Source of the DNA: Nemertoderma westbladi
Lineage: Eukaryota; Xenacoelomorpha; Nemertodermatida; Nemertodermatidae
Reading direction: 5' to 3'
NCBI GenBank assembly: GCA_032718475.1
Contig: JAUCBJ010002667.1
Coordinates: 1-35,389, forward strand
Length of the DNA: 35,389 nucleotides
In this document: one piece after another, positions 30,501-35,389 of the stretch
How the letters are laid out: the number at the start of each line of letters is the position of its first letter
Numbering within the stretch: position 1 is the stretch's first letter
Made by a program: the position numbers and the translations under genes
Notes under the pieces: generated by a model
Seen by the model: only the letters and a program-made list of their open reading frames with translations
Told to the model about the DNA's origin: nothing
The model's database searches: none

Positions 30501-31240
30501 CCCGTACAATTCGGTCCGGGATAATTCTGTCCCGGACAATTCTGTCCGGGACAATTCGATCCCGAACAATTCGGTCCCGTACAATTCGGTCCCGCATAAT
30601 TATGTCCCGGACATTTCTGTCCCGTACAATTCGGTCAAGCATAATTCTGTCCCGTACAATTCGGTCAAGCATAGTTCTGTCCCAGACAATTCGATCCCGA
30701 ACAATTCGGTCCTGCATAATTCTGCCCCGGACAATTCGGACCCGAACAATTCGGTCCCGTACAATTCGGTCCCGCATAATTATGTCCCGGACATTTCTTT
30801 CCCGTACAATTCGGTCAAGCATAGTTCTGTCCCAGACAATTCGATCCCGAACAATTCGGTCCCGCATAATTCTGTCCCAGACAATTCGGACCCGAACAAT
30901 TCGGTCCCGAACAATTCGGTCCCGTACAATTCGGTCCCTAACAATTCGGTCCGGGATAATTCTGTCCCGGACAATTCTGTCCGGGACAATTCGATCCCGA
31001 ACAATTCGGTCCCGTACAATTCGGTCCCGCATAATTATGTCCCGGACATTTCTGTCCCGTACAATTCGGTCAAGCATAGTTCTGTCCCAGACAATTCGAT
31101 CCCGAACAATTCGGTCCCGCATAATTCTGTCCCAGACAATTCGGCCCCGTACAATTGGTTCCGAACAATTCGGTGCCGTACAATTCGGTCCTGTACAATT
31201 CCGTCCCGGACAATTCGGTCACGGACAATTTGGTCCTAGG
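27569..31240. repeat. 15-bp satellite array, about 240 units
   Basis: The unit is of the form (G/T)ACAATTC(G/T)GTCCCG, with CATAATTCGGTCAAG and GACATTTCTGTCCCG variants. Register is kept at exact multiples of 15 bp for more than 3.5 kb, until single-base changes near 31156. For example, the variant TCGGTCCTGC is at 29761, 30151, 30436 and 30706. Because 15 is divisible by three, three frames are open for over 1200 codons (SRTIRSRTIRS, VRDRIVRDRI and NSVPYNSVPHN patterns). These are artefacts. Many units are quasi-palindromic (GGGACA-ATTC-TGTCCC). Confidence 0.97.
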
Positions 31241-31258
31241 ACAATTCTGTACTATTTA

Positions 31259-31385
31259 TTTAATGTTTTGGGACCGAATTGTCCGGGACCTAATTGCTTG
31301 ACCGAATTATCCGAACCGACTTGTCCGGGACTGACTTGACCGTGACCGATTTGTCCGTGACCGAATTGTCCAGGACCGAATTGTC
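31259..31385. repeat. Inverted-orientation tail of the 15-bp satellite
   Basis: After a short A+T spacer (ACTATTTATTTAATGTTTT) the units appear as GGACCGAATTGTCC and CTGACTTGACCGTGACC forms, the reverse complement of the main array with more divergence. About eight units end at GAATTGTCCTATGTCC. Confidence 0.85.
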
Positions 31386-32374
31386 CTATGTCCGCTTTTA
31401 TGTTATTTTAACGTATTAAATTATTCTAGTATTGCATTATGCATTGGTTTGGTAAGCCTACCGCTGCTGTTCAGGTAACATATAGTCTAAAATTTAAACA
31501 CAACTTTAAAGAAATTTTCCTGAAATGTATTCCACTGTAGAGCAATAATTTATTATTATTTTTACCTTCTATCTAATTTAGGGTTCTCCCTAACTAAATA
31601 AGCTGTCAATCATTAGGTAACACCTAATGTTTACATTTTGGGCAATAAACACTATAAATTAGTTTATTGCTGTATTGAATTTTATTTTTCCTTAGAATAT
31701 AAAGGAGTAGATTATTGTGTATCATGCGAGCACAACGAGCAGATTTACATAAATAAACAAACAAGGTTCGGTTAGAAACGCTGTATAGTGCTAATTTTAC
31801 ACAATAGTTTGCGAAATTTTGTTACATTATGTCCACCTTAATTAATTAAAAAGGCTTAATTAATTAGCTTTAATATTGTAATGTATTGCATTTGATACAA
31901 TAAATGTACTGTAGATAATCTTACACCATACAAAAGCTATCATCAATGTAGAATACACAAGATGTGTTCTAGCAAAGATTTGCTATTGCTGCGTTACGAG
32001 GATATAGCAAAAAAGTTTATAAATTTATACAATGTTACAAATTCTTTAGTATCTATTGTATAATTCAATATATTATTACTTTGCTTTATATTATATTATA
32101 ATATATTAAATAATAATATATATATAATAATAAACCAAAAAGATCTAATTTAAATTAATCTTAACTTCAAATTATAGACGTAAACATAATGTTAATGTAA
32201 AAGCTCAAAATGTTCCAAGCAAATGTTTCATAGCAGCTATAACTAAAGCTAAACAGCCACACAACATTTTAACGCCAAAAGGACTGATTGTTTGCACAAG
32301 AATGTTCATAATTCATAAACTTGTCTTTCATACAAAATTGAATAAAAAAGCAAAAAAATAAACCCTTAACAAAC
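31386..32374. other. Intron sequence, A+T-rich, no supported feature
   Basis: This is unique A+T-rich sequence between the satellite and the penultimate exon. It includes a TA-rich low-complexity stretch at about 32085-32135. No further exon is seen. Confidence 0.5.
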
Positions 32375-32508
32375 CTGAGGCGACCCTTTGCATCATCGAA
32401 GCTGTTAGTAATGAAATATCCATCTTGGAAGGTTGTTATCCGACATTCCATGTTGAGAACAGATGCGGGATCAAAGTCCATTATATTTGCCTCACCAGAA
32501 ACAGCATG
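32375..32508 (-). CDS. TPH: Tryptophan 5-hydroxylase, penultimate exon
   Basis: The exon is framed on the minus strand by TTTTTTCACAG and GTTTGT. It starts in phase 0 (HAVSGEANIMDFDP) and ends with two bases of an Arg codon. The stretch MECRITTFQDGYFITNSFDD followed by AKGRL matches the tryptophan hydroxylase segment with ECLITTFQD and YFVSESFEDAK. The ITTFQD wording separates it from the corresponding segments of phenylalanine and tyrosine hydroxylases. No frame damage is visible. Confidence 0.93.
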
Positions 32509-33226
32509 CTGTGAAAAAAAGGAATGTTGCTTTTCTAATACATGTTATGTATCTGAACAGATTATTTGACATTCGTAAAATTTAATTTAAAGTCGTAAAT
32601 ATATTTTGGTTTCAAATTATAAATTATATATTAATATGTAACTTAATTTGTTTTATGTATTGAATTTTAAATGAAGAAAGAAAACCCTTTCTGCTAGATG
32701 GTAGATACAGTACAGTACGTAAAACACAAAAATATATCGCTCATGCGTATGCTCTCCACTCACTCCTTGGGGCAACCAAATGGCAAGATTGTGTTGTGCA
32801 CCTCACTATGAAAGTAATGTGCTACAAAGATACCAGTACTGCTATATAAGAGATATAGGTTGACTTGTGTTAGCTATTCTCTGAATTTAGTTACAATTAA
32901 TTAAAATATCTTTTTACAGAACTATCGCGAAAATCTACTTTATTTACAAGTGAATTAAAGTAACAATATTTCATTGTGATTGAACCGTATTCTACGGTTA
33001 TGCCAGTTAGGCCTAACAAAAAAGATCAATCACCACAGATGGAGACAGCACAAGCATTATAGGCAACTTCTTTTCTCAGTTGTTATTTCATATTTTGGTT
33101 CTTACTTAACTTACAGGTTATAATTTTTGCTTAACAATTAAATTAATAATTATTTACGTTATATTTCTTTTTGAATCATGTTAAAGTTTATTTTCACATT
33201 TGAATATATTTTAATAAATCAGTTAC
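32509..33226 (-). other. Tryptophan hydroxylase intron, 718 bp
   Basis: It runs GTAACT to CACAG on the minus strand and is A+T-rich. I see no repeat element or nested gene. Confidence 0.85.
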
Positions 33227-33449
33227 CTTAAATTCCGCTACTGAACTTAATAAACCGGCCCCGAATACTTTGACCTGATCATCCTGTTTACAGAGACCGA
33301 ACTCCACGGTAAAAAAATAAAGTTTAGCCAGGTCATTGACCTCGCGTTCGTTGGCCCCCAACGATGCCAAACCGATCTCTTGACTGAATTCCGCGAACTT
33401 TCTGTCGGCGAGGAGGGGCATATGTCCCAGTAACTCGTGACAGCAATCT
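33227..33449 (-). CDS. TPH: Tryptophan 5-hydroxylase, iron-site exon
   Basis: This 223-bp exon starts after TTCACAG and ends in phase 0 before GTAACT. It encodes [20 protein letters not shown], with two of the three ferrous-iron ligands (both His of HELLGH), then [25 protein letters not shown] follows, and its Glu is the third ligand. Phe in the first position of FFTVEF, where phenylalanine and tyrosine hydroxylases have Trp, is a hallmark of tryptophan hydroxylase. The exon closes with [18 protein letters not shown] and SSVAE are forms I associate with invertebrate, especially arthropod, enzymes. All active-site residues that can be checked are present, so the enzyme is probably functional. 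Confidence 0.96.
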
Positions 33450-33725
33450 CTGTGAAGGTAAAGTTTAGATCATGTACATACATTGTATGCCCAGTATTCT
33501 GAAATTTTCTGATATGGCTCCCTGTGTTGACTAACCGAAACTTACTTAACCTCTCAAAAACAAAACATTGATTTACTAAAAGTACAAAATTCCAGTATAA
33601 TTACACTAGTTATTAATGACATCCATCAACTTAAACCAATCAACCGTCTGCTCATATCCAATCTACTCTTAATTATTACCCATAATTCTACCATAATTTA
33701 TTAGTCTTACATATTGTCTACTAAC

Positions 33726-33861
33726 GGTTCCGGTGTGTACAATGGCTCGGATGAATGGCGAATATACTGGGTGGAATGGAACACTCGGAAGGCCAAACCA
33801 GCTAGAAAGTCTCTGGCAGAAAGATAGCCAGCCACTGGTCGAAGTTGAAAACCGGTGCGCT
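33726..33861 (-). CDS. TPH: Tryptophan 5-hydroxylase, cofactor-site exon
   Basis: This 136-bp exon lies between TTTTAG and a GTTAGT donor on the minus strand. It reads [20 protein letters not shown] and then [20 protein letters not shown] before YTPE. It joins its neighbours in frame on both sides (Glu and Pro codons are split). The RPVAGYLS and FR.FH.TQYIRH segments form the pterin and substrate pocket in this family. Ser replaces the Cys usual in vertebrate FHCTQY. The exon has few stop-free bases beyond its splice sites, so it is easily missed by ORF-based reading. It was found by looking for the segment missing between its neighbours. Confidence 0.94.
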
Positions 33862-34421
33862 CTAAAATTATAATTAATATGGGAATTTGGGCTTATTTGA
33901 AAATACCAGACATTTTGCCTGTATATTTCACTTTGCAGTTACCCCCATATGAAGAATACCAGGTTTTCACAAAAAACGAAGGTTACAGAAGGACTGAATC
34001 TAACCAAAACAATAAACGAATTAGTATATGTGCAGGTTATAAGACAGTAATTAATGCTATAAAACACTTAATAAAGATAAATTAAAAAAATAAAAATCTT
34101 CATATATAAATATCCAATAAAATGTCGACCGAAAAGTGAAATCCTGGTATTCTTTACATGGGCGGGAATTTAAGGTAACTCAGAAGTATAACATTAAAGG
34201 CTTATCGCATGAACTCACATCACCAAACTCATCTTATGGTGGGCTGCGCAGAAAGGTCATATATAACACATCTAGGCACATTAAAAAAATAATACAATTA
34301 TTGATTAATTTAATAATGAACAGTTCATTAAAAGTCACCCCAAATACCTTCATGTGTTTGGCTCTACACCCGAAATGAAAACGTAAATCTTGGATCCATA
34401 ATACAGTAATTATCAACCTAC
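33862..34421 (-). other. Tryptophan hydroxylase intron, 560 bp
   Basis: It runs GTAGGT to TTTTAG on the minus strand. Short plus-strand open frames here (33855-34085 and 34136-34378) have no supporting features and are treated as chance. Confidence 0.85.
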
Positions 34422-34618
34422 CTTTGAGGAATTGACTTATATCTTGTAGTTGAGGTATATTATCCTCTCTGTAGCCGCAATATAACTCGAGTAATGGCAG
34501 ATTCGCAAGATATTCCTTGCAACCATATTTGGGGTAAAGTTCCATTAATGCACGGTAGATGGTACCCCATGTAAGAACTTCCTCAGATGTGTAGCTTATC
34601 CTGGGTATTTGTTCTCCA
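34422..34618 (-). CDS. TPH: Tryptophan 5-hydroxylase, first exon in the window (partial gene)
   Basis: Tryptophan 5-hydroxylase uses tetrahydrobiopterin, O2 and Fe(II) to make 5-hydroxytryptophan, the first and rate-limiting step of serotonin synthesis, in the cytosol of serotonergic cells. This 197-bp exon follows TTATTTAG and ends before GTAGGT. It reads [20 protein letters not shown], then [20 protein letters not shown] and [19 protein letters not shown]. The ANLPLL and [11 protein letters not shown] wording is closest to tryptophan hydroxylase rather than phenylalanine or tyrosine hydroxylase. The five exons together encode 286 residues, from early catalytic domain to C-terminus. The N-terminal regulatory region and the first part of the catalytic domain must lie beyond the right edge. 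An ATG just upstream at 34629 is intronic and is not the start. Confidence 0.94.
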
Positions 34619-34904
34619 CTAAATAACATAACAGATATTTTATTAAATTAAACAGAGAGCATCATACTCACTCTTATAGTCCCCCTCCCCCCACCTACTG
34701 TACCTTGAGCTTCAAAGTTTTACCACCCGAATTGTATCATTTCGAAGATATACGCTTCGCTTTTATTTCTTTAACATTTATTATACTCAAAGTGAGAACA
34801 ATAATTAGACAACAACCAATATAATGGCTTATAAGTGTCCTTTTGTCACGCTTCGCTTTTAATAACGGTATAAATAGATCGAACGCCGTTTCAGTGACAC
34901 AACC
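34619..34904. other. Tryptophan hydroxylase intron sequence
   Basis: This is A+T-rich sequence with a C-rich run at 34680-34694 and the word ACGCTTCGCTTTTA occurring twice (about 34751 and 34848). I looked for the preceding hydroxylase exon from here to the window end on the minus strand and did not find it. Confidence 0.5.
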
Positions 34905-35290
34905 CCCCTCCCCCCCTCTCCAATATTTATACTAATCTTAATAAGATTACATAAATTTGAATCACAGATAGTTTCACTTCCCGACCACTTTCTGGGTGAC
35001 ATATTTCGATGATATTTTTAGATTCAAGCATTTGAAAAGGTGTCTCCAAACGATATCTCACCAGTTATAGCGCAGTTATTCTTCAAACATATAGCGCCAT
35101 GGAAAGCAGGCCATGCATCCAAATGATTCCAAATATGTGACGCAATCTTCTGATATACGAGCGATCGAAAAGTTACATGGCTTTACATCTGCGCGGGTCT
35201 ATATAATTCTATTTAACAAATACACAATGTTCTGGAACATTTTATATGAATCTCATAAGTAGCTTGCACATTGCAACACATGTATAATAA
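34905..35290. mobile_element. Half copy of the foldback element family
   Basis: It begins with a C/T tract and follows one arm of the 24367-25238 element. Shared landmarks, in order, are TAATCTTAAT.AGATT, AGATAGTTTCAC, CTGGGTGA, TTTGAAAAGGTGTCTCC, CAGTTAT.GCGCAGTTATTCTT, ATTCCAAATATGTG and ATTTAACAAATA. The second arm is absent and A+T-rich sequence follows to the window end. A separate C-rich run at 34680-34694 lies upstream. The copy sits in the hydroxylase intron upstream of the first exon seen. Confidence 0.75.
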
Positions 35291-35389
35291 TAGCGATATT
35301 ATATTTATTTTTTATATAGAATCAGTTACAGTAGTAGTATATATATATTTATGATTTATAATCATACAGTATATAATATAGATAAATAA

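Larger units (their letters stand above)
26254..32374 (-). other. Last intron of the tryptophan hydroxylase gene, 6121 bp
   Basis: On the minus strand it starts GTTTGT (32374 downward) and ends TATTTAG (26254). It contains a hairpin at 26408-26494, an inverted repeat at 27427-27517 and the 15-bp satellite at 27569-31385. A+T-rich unique sequence fills 26500-27420 and 31386-32374. The sibling introns are 276 to 718 bp, so most of the extra length is repeat. Confidence 0.9.

Noticed and set aside
27497-31339. Plus-strand frame of 1280 codons (RTIRSRTIRS pattern) and overlapping 1233- and 1206-codon frames
   Set aside because: They arise from a 15-bp satellite whose period is divisible by three. 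Several frames on both strands are open in the same DNA, and the array lies in an intron of tryptophan hydroxylase.
26082-34618. Assignment as phenylalanine or tyrosine hydroxylase
   Set aside because: The overall fold is shared, but [14 protein letters not shown] with Phe instead of Trp, and ECRITTFQD match tryptophan hydroxylase best.
34630-35389. A further upstream tryptophan hydroxylase exon
   Set aside because: I looked on the minus strand for the expected preceding segment of the catalytic domain and did not find it. The foldback half copy occupies most of this stretch.

Overview
The window looks like animal nuclear DNA, most likely from an invertebrate. It has spliced genes with GT..AG introns, an A+T-rich background, a BEL/Pao-type LTR retrotransposon (a superfamily known from animals) and several long tandem arrays. 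The tryptophan hydroxylase gene at the right end carries residues I associate with protostome or arthropod enzymes (CC before HELLGH, then MPLLA, and GLLSSVAE), so an arthropod-like source is my best guess. I cannot name the species.

Layout, left to right: (1) 1-1714, a nearly perfect (TCTG)n microsatellite. (2) 2043-4474, a plus-strand host gene of three exons that join in frame into a 467-residue protein I do not recognise. (3) About 5461-6394, a MITE-like element with CAGTG terminal inverted repeats, rich in short dyads. (4) 6511-18424, a complete BEL/Pao-type insertion. It has two 1236-bp LTRs that differ at one base by my reading, a 5-bp GAATG target duplication, a long structured leader, one uninterrupted Gag-protease reading frame (10025-14176) lacking reverse transcriptase, most of RNase H and the integrase core, and a 3-kb 3' region with two small ORFs. 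(5) 18573-22224, a 63-bp satellite with higher-order repeats. (6) 22225-24366, mostly featureless sequence with a G+C-rich patch and one stray 63-bp unit. (7) 24367-25238, a long foldback DNA element. (8) 26082-34618, the last five exons of a tryptophan hydroxylase gene on the minus strand. Its 6.1-kb last intron contains a 3.8-kb array of a 15-bp satellite bordered by inverted repeats. (9) 34905-35290, a half copy of the foldback family in an upstream intron.

The two host genes converge (plus, then minus) and everything between them is repeats and mobile elements. The retrotransposon is the most informative object. It inserted recently yet cannot encode its own polymerase or integrase, so it was presumably mobilised in trans. 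Its Gag frame contains a striking cluster of consensus 5' splice sites, and a strong-looking 3' splice site lies just after the stop codon. Both arrays have unit lengths divisible by three, which creates very long spurious reading frames that should not be annotated as proteins.
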